Shown here piece by piece: positions 44,735 to 55,351 of a stretch of DNA of 64,000 nucleotides; the first letter of the stretch is position 1, and each line of letters opens with the position of its first letter. Origin of the DNA: Paraphysomonas bandaiensis (lineage: Eukaryota; Chrysophyceae); NCBI GenBank assembly GCA_965644295.1, contig CBFFRP010000234.1, positions 225,745-289,744 of the forward strand, given 5' to 3'. The translations under genes were made by a program, and so were the position numbers. The notes beneath the pieces are model-generated. The model worked only from the letters and a program-made list of their open reading frames with translations, was not told where the DNA came from and ran no database searches.

Positions 44735-46242
44735 CAGGGCCATTCTCGGCAATTATAATGGCATTAATGAAAAATATCCCGGCAATTATAATGGCCATTA
44801 ATACCTACTAACTTAAAGTAGATAGCACCACTCATATAATAGATAGTGTTGTGCTCCCTTAATTACTAATTTTAGTTAAATAGAAGACTACAAATTTTAA
44901 CTACTTCTCGCTCTCTATTGGCACATCAGGATCTTCTTACAGGGCTTCATGGAGGGTATAAAAATCCCACAACATGTAATTGGCTCGTAGAAATAGCAAC
45001 GATTCTCGACGATATGGATTCATGTTTCTACGCTCAGGGGACATAATCAACTTTGCACGACTATAAAGAGCCTCTCAACAACATTAGATTGTGCTTCAAT
45101 ATGAAGCAAGCAGCAGTAGTTGGACTCATAGGTACCAAGTCGAGCTCTCTTGTGGTGACTTCGGCGCTGTCCAGAACACGCTGTGCAAAATCAGTTCCTT
45201 CACTCTCGTTATAATGGCATTAATGAAAAATATCCCGGCAATTATAATGGCCATTAATACCTACTAACTTAAAGTAGATAGCACCACTCATATAATAGAT
45301 AGTGTTGTGCTCCCTTAATTACTAATTTTAGTTAAATAGAAGACTACAAATTTTAACTACTTCTCGCTCTCTATTGGCACATCAGGATCTTCTTACAGGG
45401 CTTCATGGAGGGTATAAAAATCCCACAACATGTAATTGGCTCGTAGAAATAGCAACGATTCTCGACGATATGGATTCATGTTTCTACGCTCAGGGGACAT
45501 AATCAACTTTGCACGACTATAAAGAGCCTCTCAACAACATTAGATTGTGCTTCAATATGAAGCAAGCAGCAGTAGTTGGACTCATAGGTACCAAGTCGAG
45601 CTCTCTTGTGGTGACTTCGGCGCTGTCCAGAACACGCTGTGCAAAATCAGTTCCTTCACTCTCGTTCTCGTTATTTATGTCGGGTACACCAACCTCCATG
45701 GATGAATCCAGTTGCAAATGTCTAACTGCTCCCTTTCATCGTTTCCTTGAATTTTAGCCACTGCCTTCTCAAAATTTGCACTGGCAACAATGCTTGCATT
45801 CGGGGAAAGGTATGGATGCAGCTCTGGAGATTCTTGTAGCAGCATATCAAATAACTGGTGGGCTTGGTACATATTGGTTCCATCTCTTCCGAACATACTT
45901 ATTCTCCACGATAGAAAATGGTTCGTCGTTCATAACTATCCATTCCAGCCACCAAAATAAGTTCCTTGCAGCAGGAGATACTTTCTTTCTTACAAAAGAC
46001 AATAAATCGCCCCCGTGAAGTCTCTCACTTCCCAGAATTCTCTCGAGTTCCTCTCGCCAAGAAAAATCCGCATGTTTGGTGCCCTTCTTGGCTATATGAT
46101 TCACACAACTCGTGTAGCCTCGCTTTATATCCTGTTTAAGGCGATCATTGCACAAAGAACATATATGATACAGAGGGTTCTCTGATTCCACTCGGAAGAA
46201 GACTCTATAAAGAATTACACTGCCATCAGTTGTTTTGGCCAT
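44735..46242 (-). pseudogene. Broken hAT-family transposase gene
   Basis: Read on the minus strand from 46242. The first 131 codons carry a BED-type zinc-finger-like start (YHICSLCNDRLKQD then SCVNHIAKKGTKH) and the WWLEWIVMNDEPFSIVENKY block, which resembles hAT copies I associate with oomycetes. Then come a stop (45847), a fragment in another frame (FEKAVAKIQ, 45896-45675) and a C-terminal fragment (LVPMSPTTAACF). The end block RRESLLFLRANYMLWDF occurs twice because of a 456-bp tandem duplication. Large central parts of the catalytic domain are missing. The 3' terminus is CAGGGCCATTCTCGG at 44735; no matching other end was found. Non-functional. Confidence 0.72.
44754..45665. repeat. 456-bp tandem duplication, two copies apparently identical
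   Basis: Sequence from about 44754 repeats from about 45210 with a constant offset of 456 bp. I saw no difference between the copies, including the GGTATAAAAATCCCACAAC and GGTACCAAGTCGAGC blocks. The junction lies at TTATAATGG, a word that also occurs at both ends. Either very recent or an assembly artefact. Confidence 0.9.
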
Positions 46243-46736
46243 CGTCGTTGCTTAATATGCTGTATGGTATAAATACAGAGTATAATTACTTCGCTTAGTT
46301 GTGTCCTGTAGCTTCTTTCAACTTTGGGGAAAAATAGTGTTTTTATGAAGGTGAAATATGCATATTTTCAATTATTATTTTAGAGTTTTTGTTTATATAT
46401 GTGTACGTTGCTATGCATATTGCTCAGGAAACTATTCTTTAACTCTAGAATGCATAACTATTGACAGCCTAACTAATCACCGCATTTGACAGTCTAGTGA
46501 GTGCTGCTGAGTGTTGCGACCGCGCACCTGTACCTATGTACACATTGATTACTTCAGCGCTTCCCCACTCGGGTTCTCACTGCATATTCAGCGCTAAAAA
46601 CTGTGTGATAGTGATGTAGCCAGTTGGTTTCAGTTGGTAGCTAGCAAATAACATATGGAACTTAATCAAGTATTAGTTAGGCCCCCACCCGGCTCTCCCT
46701 AAGTATGCGCTCAGAATGGAGCACATTCAAATAATT
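46243..46736. other. Intergenic stretch upstream of the hAT pseudogene
   Basis: About 490 bp without recognised gene, repeat or transposon terminus. Confidence 0.5.
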
Positions 46737-47390
46737 CTACTGCTCTCTCACAGAAAAGTCTTCGATAGTCTCTTCATCGCTATAGTCAAACCTGAGTAGA
46801 TATCAGTGTTGGGGACAACTTAACACAACGATATACCTTCCAATAAACTTTTTACCCGCTAATAGTAAAGGTAACCAGTACTTATCATCTGGCCACATTG
46901 AATCATATGGAATATTGCTCTCATTGAACCATTGAGGTCTCATTTCAGATGACTCGCTAGGTTCACCAGAGAACTCCCACGTTTCAAAAACATGTACCTG
47001 CGGGATTTACGTCTATTTATGGCCAATCCTAAATAAAATATTACTCACTTTCATCAATTTGTTTGACTCTTCCATACTAAAAACCAGATATCCCTGTCTA
47101 GATAACGCTGATGAGGTTACAGAGCACTCTTCCTCCAGCTCTCTGCATATAAAGGGACACTTAGCATCTCTATGTGTCACGATTGGTGCACATGCAGCTA
47201 TATCAGCATACCTCAAAGCAGCTGCTTCATTAGACTCGCCTTCTTCTAGTTTTCCTCCGAATCCATTCCATTTGCCTACTCCGAACCCTCTCTTCTTCAT
47301 TCCCAGCAGCACCTCCTGATCGCCATTGCTCAGTTTGCGCCGACAGAACACCAGTGTATACTCCTTTTCTTCCTGTGGAGGCGATTCCAT
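46737..47390 (-). CDS. NUDT1: Nudix hydrolase, MTH1-like (oxidised purine dNTPase)
   Basis: Four exons on the minus strand: 47390-47212, 47142-47049, 46997-46837 and 46791-46737; 162 residues. The block LLGMKKRGFGVGKWNGFGGK and the C-terminal WPDDKYWLPLLLAGKKF are hallmarks of MTH1/NUDT1. MTH1 hydrolyses 8-oxo-dGTP and 2-OH-dATP to monophosphates and keeps them out of DNA. The Nudix box GKLEEGE-x7-RELEEECSV has Ser where the consensus has Gly near its end; the metal-binding Glu residues are present. Length fits (human about 156). All joins keep frame. Confidence 0.9.
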
Positions 47391-47634
47391 AACACTCTTA
47401 TAAAATGATGTGAATGTTTAAGTCTATTTTCTGATCCTCGACTGTTGCATGTCGATAAGTGGGGATGGGATACTGTATGCAATCCTCCTGTTGCATACAA
47501 TCAAAATACACTCATAGAAATACACTGTTGCTGTGTAGGCATAGGAATATCTAGATATCGATAATGATCTATAAAAAACAACGATTTTTGAATTGATTTC
47601 CAAAAAATAATAAAATGCAGCACAAAAAAGAGTA

Positions 47635-47707
47635 GCCTTCAGAGAGGCTCGAACTCTCGACCTTACGCTTACTAAGCGCATGCTCTAGCCAACTGAGCTA
47701 TGAAGGC
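47635..47707 (-). tRNA. tRNA-Thr (anticodon AGT)
   Basis: A 73-nt cloverleaf on the minus strand: 7-bp acceptor GCCTTCA/TGAAGGC, D stem GCTC/GAGC, anticodon loop TTAGTAA (AGT), T arm GAGAG-TTCGAGC-CTCTC. No intron, and CCA is not encoded. A run of six T on the transcribed strand just downstream serves as Pol III terminator. Confidence 0.95.
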
Positions 47708-47780
47708 ACATGATACATACATCTCAAAAATTATATTATATATAACTTTACTATATTAAACAGAATAAGAAAAAAAGACA

Positions 47781-47853
47781 GCCTTCAGAGAGGCTCGAAC
47801 TCTCGACCTTACGCTTACTAAGCGCATGCTCTAGCCAACTGAGCTATGAAGGC
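47781..47853 (-). tRNA. tRNA-Thr (anticodon AGT), second copy
   Basis: Identical in all 73 positions to the copy at 47635, with a T7 terminator downstream. The flanks (TTATATTATATATAACTTTACTAT) also match between units, showing tandem duplication. Confidence 0.95.
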
Positions 47854-47932
47854 ACATGATACATACAACTCGAAAATTATATTATATATAACTTTACTAT
47901 ACTGATAGGATATAAAGTAGAAAAAAAAGGCA

Positions 47933-48005
47933 GCCTTCAGAGAGGCTCGAACTCTCGACCTTACGCTTACTAAGCGCATGCTCTAGCCAACTGAGCTATG
48001 AAGGC
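47933..48005 (-). tRNA. tRNA-Thr (anticodon AGT), third copy
   Basis: Identical to the other two; a T8 terminator follows on the transcribed strand. Spacing is 146 and 152 bp between starts. This is the promoter-proximal member, next to the SET-like gene start at 48136. Confidence 0.95.
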
Positions 48006-48135
48006 AGATTCCTGCGGGAAGGTTTTATTTTGCGTTATATAAGTGAAATATATTGCACTTATGTGTTTAGGTCTGTTGCGTTGTTTACATGACAGATGCA
48101 GTAAATCATATGAGCACTCACATATATTGGAGCCG

Positions 48136-49466
48136 ATGACAATTACTTTCATCTGTTGTCGTTGTATTCTGGTATGGGTTGTGTGGTTGAGCTCTCCAGT
48201 GCACTCAACTATTCGTAACGGTCTTGACCGGAGTGCAGATAGCGACTATCTGATACTGAGCACAGCGCCCTCATCATTGAACTCATCTCTGATTGGTGTC
48301 TATACTAAAACATATCTCCAGAAAGAAGATTATATATGTGAACTGCGCGGACATGCTGTTCCGACGACATCACTGAACTCTTTTGACCTGAGCGATATAA
48401 TCAGTTTCAAGTTGTTTCGAGCAGATGGACAGAATTTTACACTCGTAGAAGACACTTTGTGTTCAAAGATTCAGATGTGCGCTCACCCTAGTGGAATTTT
48501 ACCTACGTCATGTGAGGTGAATGCCATATTAGCCGCTTTAGATACTGGGAAGCTTTTCGTTATTGCTATACATGATATTTCTCCTGGAAGTGAGTTATTC
48601 ATTCCTTATAACGAGTAAGAGCATTCAATAGCGCGTTTAGCTTACAGGTTTTCATTACATGTCCAGGGAATATGTTAATATATACCCCGAATTCGACCCT
48701 AGTTGTCACTACAGTGAGAAGGGATGTGTTGTATCCGAGGTAGAATATGAAATGCTGGAATCACTAGGTGTGTTGGACACTGATTACTTATCCATTTTTT
48801 TGGCTCCGTCGTTGCTGCCTGTACAAGGGGCAGGATTGGGTGTTTTTGCAAGACACAATATTCCAGCGGCAAGAGTGGTTTGCGTAACCCGTGGTAAGGT
48901 CTATAATGCACGTGATAAGCCACATAGTTCTAGACTAACTCCGATTATTGACGTCAATGGCGAAGGATATGTTATAAATATGGATAATGCGTGTGGTTAC
49001 ATGAATGACATTGTGGCTGCTGAAGATATTATATTTTCTAAAGAAATGCTGGCATCTTATTACAGCGGAAAGGAAACACTCCCAACTCTTCCCGCATTTA
49101 CTCGATCTGTTGGTCAGGCCCTGTATTCCTTTAAGCTTATGATTATTACCATCGTAGATGTGGCAGCTGGAGCCGAATTATTCAATAACTACGGGGTGTA
49201 AGTTTGTGTTCTGTCACATTGTTGTATAGATTTCAATGTTTGGGCACACCATTGAGTTTAACAGCACTCTGCGTACCATTGATTCACGGTTTATTTGCCA
49301 CATAATATTTTGTGTGTTACTGACCATGCTGTATATACTTTCAATGCATTAAGTTTGATAGGGTTTATCCATATTAATGTGTTTGTTGCGTAGGAACTAC
49401 TGGCTATATTATAAAGCCACCCAAGATCCCTCGAATGAAGTTAATATTACTTTCGTATCATCGTAG
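48136..49466 (+). CDS. Protein with two SET-like domains and a predicted signal peptide
   Basis: Three exons: 48136-48614, 48667-49197 and 49394-49466; 360 residues. The second half reads like a SET domain: GAGLGVFARHNIPAARVV, then INMDNACGYMND (the asparagine-containing pocket motif), then VAAGAELFNNYGVNYW (the I-x-x-G-E-L-x-x-x-Y-G end). The first half is a second, weaker copy: SLIGVYTKTYLQKEDYICEL through ISPGSELFIPYNE. SET proteins usually methylate lysines, but this one begins MTITFICCRCILVWVVWLSS, a likely signal peptide, so it may act in the secretory pathway or be non-catalytic. Start chosen as the ATG that yields the signal peptide and lies clear of the tRNA gene. Substrate unknown. 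Confidence 0.65.
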
Positions 49467-49637
49467 GCTAGGTGCCTATTAAACCTGTCATGAACAATGA
49501 GATAACATGAATAGGTAATAGCCTTGTATTTCACTACGGTCTACACTACTATGTGATTTTGTAAATGAATTTAAATTGTCTTTTTTATAATAATATTGTA
49601 CAGTGTTAGTAAATTACCTTCGAAAACGTACCAATTT

Positions 49638-49768
49638 CCATTTGTTCCTACTAATTTTAAACACTCCTACTGAGCCGTATTTAAATTTAGTAGAATCGAA
49701 TAAAATTCTTAACTTAATAGGGATGTCGTAGGCTCAGCTGCCATTTTTAATTTAGTAGGAACAAATTG
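49638..49768 (+). repeat. Dispersed repeat family R2, copy 2, MITE-like with inverted ends
   Basis: Ends are inverted: ATTTGTTCCTACTAATTTTAAA on the left (49639-49660, split by a mismatch) against TTTAATTTAGTAGGAACAAAT on the right. The interior shares GAGCCGTATT and TAGAATCGA with 16828-16945. About 130 bp, noncoding, consistent with a miniature inverted-repeat element. Confidence 0.6.
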
Positions 49769-50059
49769 AACTTTCCCTTTAAACACTGGAATGGAGATTG
49801 AGTAACTCATTACACACCGAAATAGGACACACCATCTCGGATACTGTTAACAATCGTTGCTGCATCTCCCTGTGAAGTACAAGTCACTCTTTGGGCCAGC
49901 ATATCCACAGCTAAGGTATGTTTACGTACTACGTACCGGCAAGGTAACTTTCGTAGGAAATTGGTGTGTGTTTGCCAAAACTCTGGATGTGCCTGCATGC
50001 GACTGTTTAGTAATGAATGTCTTATTACTAGCAATAGGCCTGTCAGAGTCAGAACTAAT

Positions 50060-50490
50060 GTAGCAAAACAATTTAACTAACCAGTGCTTAACTCTGATAT
50101 CCTACTATTCAACGCTACGAAAGCTGCTTGGCGTAACCGCAAGCACCAAGGTGCAACCACTTTTGCTCTACCACTCAAAGCAAACACAGTGAGCAAGCAG
50201 AATGTTGATATAAATGTTGATATACCTGTCATCTCCTAACTTCAGGATTTTGAGTCCTTAAGGTGAACAGCCCGGATACTTGACTTCAGCAGGCAGCCCA
50301 ATAACCCGGGGGGCCCTGAGGTGGGCCCATTCCCGGATGCCTGTTTAATCGTCAAGGCCCAAAGACGTCTACAAAAGCATTTGACTATGAGTGGCAGAAT
50401 GTTAACTGCTTTCTATGTTTGCGGCTCACGTCAGCTCCCCGGAGAAATACCGCAGGTACTTATCCCCCAGAACACCACAAAAACGTGAGA
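50060..50490 (-). repeat. Dispersed repeat family R1, copy D (inverted, near full length)
   Basis: The reverse complement matches 8705-9160 along its length, with one small internal duplication (ATGTTGATATAAATGTTGATAT) absent from copy B. The GGGCCCACCT and TATTGGGCTGCC order differs slightly, so one copy is rearranged. Confidence 0.8.
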
Positions 50491-51234
50491 TCCACTTTGT
50501 TGAGGGTTAGGACTTAATTCCACGAAGACGCTATATAAATGCAGATATATTTAAGAAAAGGATATCACACGTCATCATAGAATAATACTCGAACTGAATA
50601 CGAGTATATATACTGAGTATTGAGGATAGAGAGCGAACACAACCGTGAAGTGTCCTGAAGATGCCGCATATACAAGAGATATATGGCGAAAACACAGGCC
50701 GTGAATTGTTTGTGTAAGGACTAATGGATTGAACAGGAGCGCATGACCTGGCTTAAACAAACAACTCGTCGTATACCCGTGTTGCTTCGAAAGAAATTGC
50801 GTTGCATAGTTTAGCACTCGTCGGTGCATGCAATATAGTAACAAGATGGAAATCATGTTATGTTCAGTATCACACGAGTGGTTATGTTGGTTGCAGCAAC
50901 GTAGAAGCATATGCTATTTAATAGAAATAAGTTTTATATGTAGATAGCAAAGAAGAAACAATATATATTCTGTATTCAATACATAGCACAATAAACACAG
51001 AAAACTGTGTTACAGGACTCTATATCTATCCTGTGAAAATAGATACTTATAGTTGAATGGAGATAGTTTCCTCCTTTACTCTAATGCTTCATCACTGTGC
51101 TGACTAGGATAGAAGTCGAAGAACACTGATACCATCGTGATTCCATATATGTTGAAATATTGTTAGAGAGTTTCCCACACTAGTTGTAGATCCGCATAAT
51201 ACATGCAAGGGTACAGTGCTTTGGGTTCCGGTAC

Positions 51235-51547
51235 TTATCCTCCCTCGTGATATTGGGCCACTTGATATTTATGTAAACCATCAATTTTCATAGCGTATAC
51301 AATTCCACGTAATCTGGTAGAGTAACTATTTCGTCGCGAACAGAATAAATGGTTCACGAGTCACCAGATGATGTCACCACGAACATCTCAGCAAAATAGT
51401 TCACCGAACACATACCAACAGATTGGCTATTAGCATCCAAGTTTTCTCCAATGATATCACAATCTCACCCTTCCTTCTGGCTTCAAGCCTTTTCTGTTTC
51501 TCCCACGTTGCCTTTTCATTCCAATACTGCTCTATCATTGTGCTCAT
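51235..51547 (-). CDS. Small two-exon gene of unknown function (77 aa)
   Basis: Exons 51547-51405 and 51325-51235 (minus), 79-nt GT-AG intron; 77 residues. It begins MSTMIEQYWNEKATWEKQKR, has a short hydrophobic stretch (TWMLIANLLVCV) near the middle, and ends HKYQVAQYHEGG. The charged N-terminal helix then single hydrophobic segment could suit a small organelle inner-membrane protein, but I recognise no family. Supported only by intact frame, ATG and splice consensus. Confidence 0.35.
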
Positions 51548-52562
51548 ATTACAGATATTAAGTCATGAGATTTCGCTATTAAGGGAAGCTTCTTAATAAA
51601 CTTAAGCAACGAAACCACATTTCACCTAGAGCCCAGAAGCTCTTCAAGCACCCACACAGTCCACATTTATGCACCAAAAGTATTAGATCCGATATTCTCT
51701 TCTTTAGCCCAAAACCAGACCCATATTTTTAACAGGCACTCGTCTGCAACACCCTGAATATTAAAATGTGATTTAGTATAATATGGTCTTGATAAACGAG
51801 AGTGAGAAGGTGTCCAAAGCCGATATGCAGGTGAGTTGGGTTGGAATGATACAAGACAACATCCGCATCAACGATATCGCCAGTGTGATTGTTCTGATGT
51901 GTGATTCGGAGATGACACCCCTGATATTCAAACAGATCAACGTGCAGTATGCACTCCTATTCGAAGACGATTCATGACTATATGAAGCGTATGTATGTAT
52001 ATACGTATAGCGTGTTGTATCAGAGGGCGACAGCAGGGGTCAGATCACAGTCACCATAGTGTCATCACCTATCTACTTCTCTTCGGCTATTCTTTGGATT
52101 TAGGTGCCGGATGACTCACTGACCATCTTATCTTCATCGCTGTTGTGTCGACCACCCTAAACACCCTCTATATGCCATGTCGATATACATATATGTGCAT
52201 GCATGCACTCTGTGTGTGTGTCGTAGAACAGGCCTGATAGTTCTCATATCTGTATAATGGTATACGGTCGGTATATACAGCTGCAGTCCAGCACGCAAGT
52301 ACACTACTTGTACACGGCAGAGTGCCCCATGCTGCTGCTGTATGCCTGTATGACCTGGTGGGTGGTGCAGTAGGCAGTAGGAATTCCTAGTGTACAGCAG
52401 TAGTGTATGGTATGGTGTATTGTGTATTGTACTACCATGTATACATGTGACCAGCAGGTGGAATCGCCAATACATGCCCTTCCTGCCCTTATGAGCAGCT
52501 GTCTCCACTGTAAGTACATCCCAACGCTACTTAAAAGCAGCACGACTCTGCTGGTTTAACTT
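51548..52562. promoter_or_regulatory. Intergenic stretch upstream of the type I membrane protein
   Basis: It holds an exact TACAGCAGTA at 52393-52402 and CTGCTGTATGCC at about 52340. A 64-codon frame at 51783-51977 is interrupted by a strong donor-like GTGAGT after 16 codons and has no partner, so it is not called as a gene. Confidence 0.4.
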
Positions 52563-53589
52563 ATGTCAACAATGACCACTAGATATATAGTATTTTATCT
52601 AGTGTTTGTTGTATGGAGCGGGGTAGCCTGTCAAGAGACACACGACAGAGTCAGCAGTATTCGTGATGCACAGGAAGGAAATGCCGCATCAAAAACTAAT
52701 GGCTACACAGAGAGATATACATTAGATTCTCATGTAATATGGAGTGATATGTTACCGAAAAGCACCGATTCAGCGGTGCCCACATCGGCCCCGACAGTCA
52801 CTGCGCATCCGACCTCAACGTTTACCCCGAGTGCCTCTCCCACTTCACCCGCCAGTCTGTTACGCCGGCGATCTTCCTCCAATAAAGATGATAACGACAA
52901 CGGGGCGATTTTAGCGGTTATAGTGATAGCTGTAATTATCATTGTGGCACTAGGGGGCTATATACTATGGAGAAACAAGGAATTGATTTACACGACTACC
53001 ACAAATGGAGAGTATGACCACAACCACAACTATCCAGAGGTGCTTCCCTTCTTGTTTTTCATCTTCATATGTATGCTGCCATTGTCAATATTGTTACTTT
53101 TCTTTAAACTTCCATCCCCTCATTGTGTGGTGTAATAAACAGGTGTACCCTATTGATTCACCGGATACAGCTGTCGCATTGACGGATACTACAGACACGA
53201 AAGAGTTTTTTGGTGGGCCAATTGAGGCGGAGGAGGAAATTGGCGAGAATCCTCTTGTTGATTCAGGTATTGTGCATGATAGTTGCCTTATAGCTGTTGC
53301 TGATGCTAGTTGTTTGCTAGCTCTTATTGAGGAGGCAGTGAAGGTTTCGAGCCCACGGTCCGGGTCTCCTCCAAGCCCGACGAAAACTAAGAAGCAAAAA
53401 CAGCAGCAAACATCACCACGATCTCGTTCCAAGTCCCCACCATCTTCTAAACATCGGCGTACTTCTAAGAGAACCACTTCTGGAAGTCCACGAGGCACTC
53501 CAAGGTCGAAATCTCCCTCGCAGAGAAAGTCTCCTGGGTCGAAACAGACCAAGCCGAAGCGAAGAGCTAGCTCTAAGAATGCCCTATGA
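52563..53589 (+). CDS. Type I membrane protein with Pro-Thr ectodomain and basic SP-rich tail
   Basis: Two exons: 52563-53039 and 53143-53589; 307 residues. It has a signal peptide (MSTMTTRYIVFYLVFVVWSG), a short ectodomain with PTSAPTVTAHPTSTFTPS-type repeats, and one membrane helix (AILAVIVIAVIIIVALGGYIL). The cytoplasmic tail of about 170 residues ends in a strongly basic Ser-Pro-Arg-Lys region (SPRSRSKSPP and SPRGTPRSKSPS). The tail resembles SR or histone-H1-like sequence, unusual behind a plasma-membrane helix. It could be released and enter the nucleus, or bind acidic partners; this is inference. No family recognised. Confidence 0.7.
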
Positions 53590-54437
53590 GAAAGGCCGAT
53601 ATGGACGTAATATTGACTAGTTTTTGTGTGTGATACATTGGATGACTGTGGTACAGCAGTGTTACGAATTAGGGTCTTGCTGTTGTGATGCAAGACTAAC
53701 ACTGGTATGTTTTATGTTGTTTATGTTCATGAGTTGATGTCGTGATAAAAAATAGAATATCAGTATCGTATGTAAACTCAATGTCATTTTATCGTAAAAC
53801 ACTGACGCAAACGTTTTAATCGAATGCCTTCTCTTTACACCCCTCATAGTTATTGCGAGTATTATAATACAACGAAATAAAGCCTACATAGCTACATAGC
53901 TACTAGACACACCGTACTAAGTACATTTTTTGCACTGCTAATCACTTCTCGCATCACCGACAAAATAAAAAAAAACATTGTAGCAAAACTGGATTCTTGA
54001 AGCTATTATGGTACAAAGATAAGGGTGAAGTAGTGGAGGTTGTAGTTTAAGTAGATAGTAACCATGATCAGATCTGAAGATATGAGTACTAAGGCCAGAT
54101 ATGGGGTTAGATTTATGAAGGTAAAAAACTAGCTATCTGTGGTTAGAAGCCGCTTCTATGAGTAGCTACGGGGAAATAGATCGAAGAAGATAGATGGATA
54201 CGGGTTTTTAGATATATAGCAGATTTTGATAGTAAGAAGTTATAGTTGAGTGTCGAGTATTTTAATGGGTAGTTTATTATTGTATGATATCTTGAGTAGC
54301 ATGTAGCACACCACTGACAGCAGCCTAGCATCTACCTGATGGTTAGGGGTTAGTATACCAGCACATGTCTTGAACAGCGACAGTGCAATGCGACGTATCA
54401 TATAACGCAAAGTATAGTATATACAAATCATATTTTG
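53590..54437. other. Intergenic stretch left of the inverted repeat
   Basis: No gene recognised. A near match TACAGCAGTG occurs at 53652. Otherwise AT-rich. Confidence 0.45.
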
Positions 54438-55351
54438 CTCACACACCAAACTACATACTGAAAACGACTGGTTTGGAAACCAAATCGCATCTTGAAAAGA
54501 TTTGCAGTTTGCTGGATGCATCAAAGCTGAAACATTCTGACTGTACAAGATACTTGCTCCATACCATACGAAGTATTAGTGGTTTAGAGGAGAGCATATA
54601 AACAACCATTCTAAGATTAAGTAATCTGATGTATTATAATAGCAATAATATACATATATCTATATATATATCCTTACCTATGGATTCTATGAGTCAGTGC
54701 TCAGAGGAAGAAGTGTTGGTTAACGAGGTTGTGGACAGAACTCCGGATACATCTTCGGATCTTCCAAGTTCTTTGGAAAAGCGGCCGTATTTATTATCTT
54801 CAGACGAAGATACTGGGGATAATGATGACGACAGTGATTTCGATGAGTTGTCGAATATCCCGCTTTTTACGCCGCCAAAGAAAAAAAGGGGTTTTGAGTG
54901 GAGAAAAATACAACAATCTCAGAAAAACACCCTCGAGCAAATTGTGAAAGGTCACTCCTGGTACAGTCCTCTGAGGAATGGGGTGGTGAAGAAGTGTGTT
55001 ATCCGCTTTTCCAAAGAACTTGGAAGATCCGAAGATGTATCCGGAGTTCTGTCCACAACCTCGTTAACCAACACTTCTTCCTCTGAGCACTGACTCATAG
55101 AATCCATAGGTAAGGATATATATGTATAGATATATCTATATTATTGCTATTATAATACATCAGATTACTTAATCTTAGAATGGTTGTTTATATGCTCTCC
55201 TCTAAACCACTAATACTTCGTATGGTATGGAGCAAGCATCTTGTACAGTCAGAATGTTTCAGCTTTGATGCATCCAGCAAACTGCAAATCTTTTCAAGAT
55301 GCGATTTGGTTTCCAAACCAGTCGTTTTCAGTATGTAGTTTGGTGCGTGAG
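54438..55351. repeat. Long inverted repeat (about 340-bp arms, 228-bp spacer)
   Basis: The left arm, 54438-54784, is nearly the exact reverse complement of the right arm, 55013-55351. Only scattered differences are seen, for example within the ATATAT tract. The left arm encodes the end of a frame finishing SGLEESI; the same residues appear on the opposite strand in the right arm with one change (Tyr to Cys). A second frame starts at MDSMSQCSEEE (54680), crosses the spacer (acidic run then TPPKKKRGFEWRK) and ends in the right arm at 55093, so its last 30 residues are an antisense reading of its own beginning. RNA from here would form a long hairpin. It could be a foldback transposon or a rearranged gene end. 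Confidence 0.88.

Larger units (their letters stand above)
49467..51234. other. Repeat-bearing intergenic stretch
   Basis: 1.8 kb between a plus- and a minus-strand gene. It holds an R2 inverted-end element (49638-49768) and the inverted copy D of repeat R1 (50060-50490). The frame VSVFFDFYPSQHSDEALE on the minus strand near 51080-51140 looks coding-like but has no acceptor or partner exon. The rest is unassigned AT-rich DNA. Confidence 0.5.

Noticed and set aside
51783-51977. 64-codon plus-strand frame MVLINESEKVSKADMQ...
   Set aside because: Strong GTGAGT donor after 16 codons but no partner exon; no composition or homology support.
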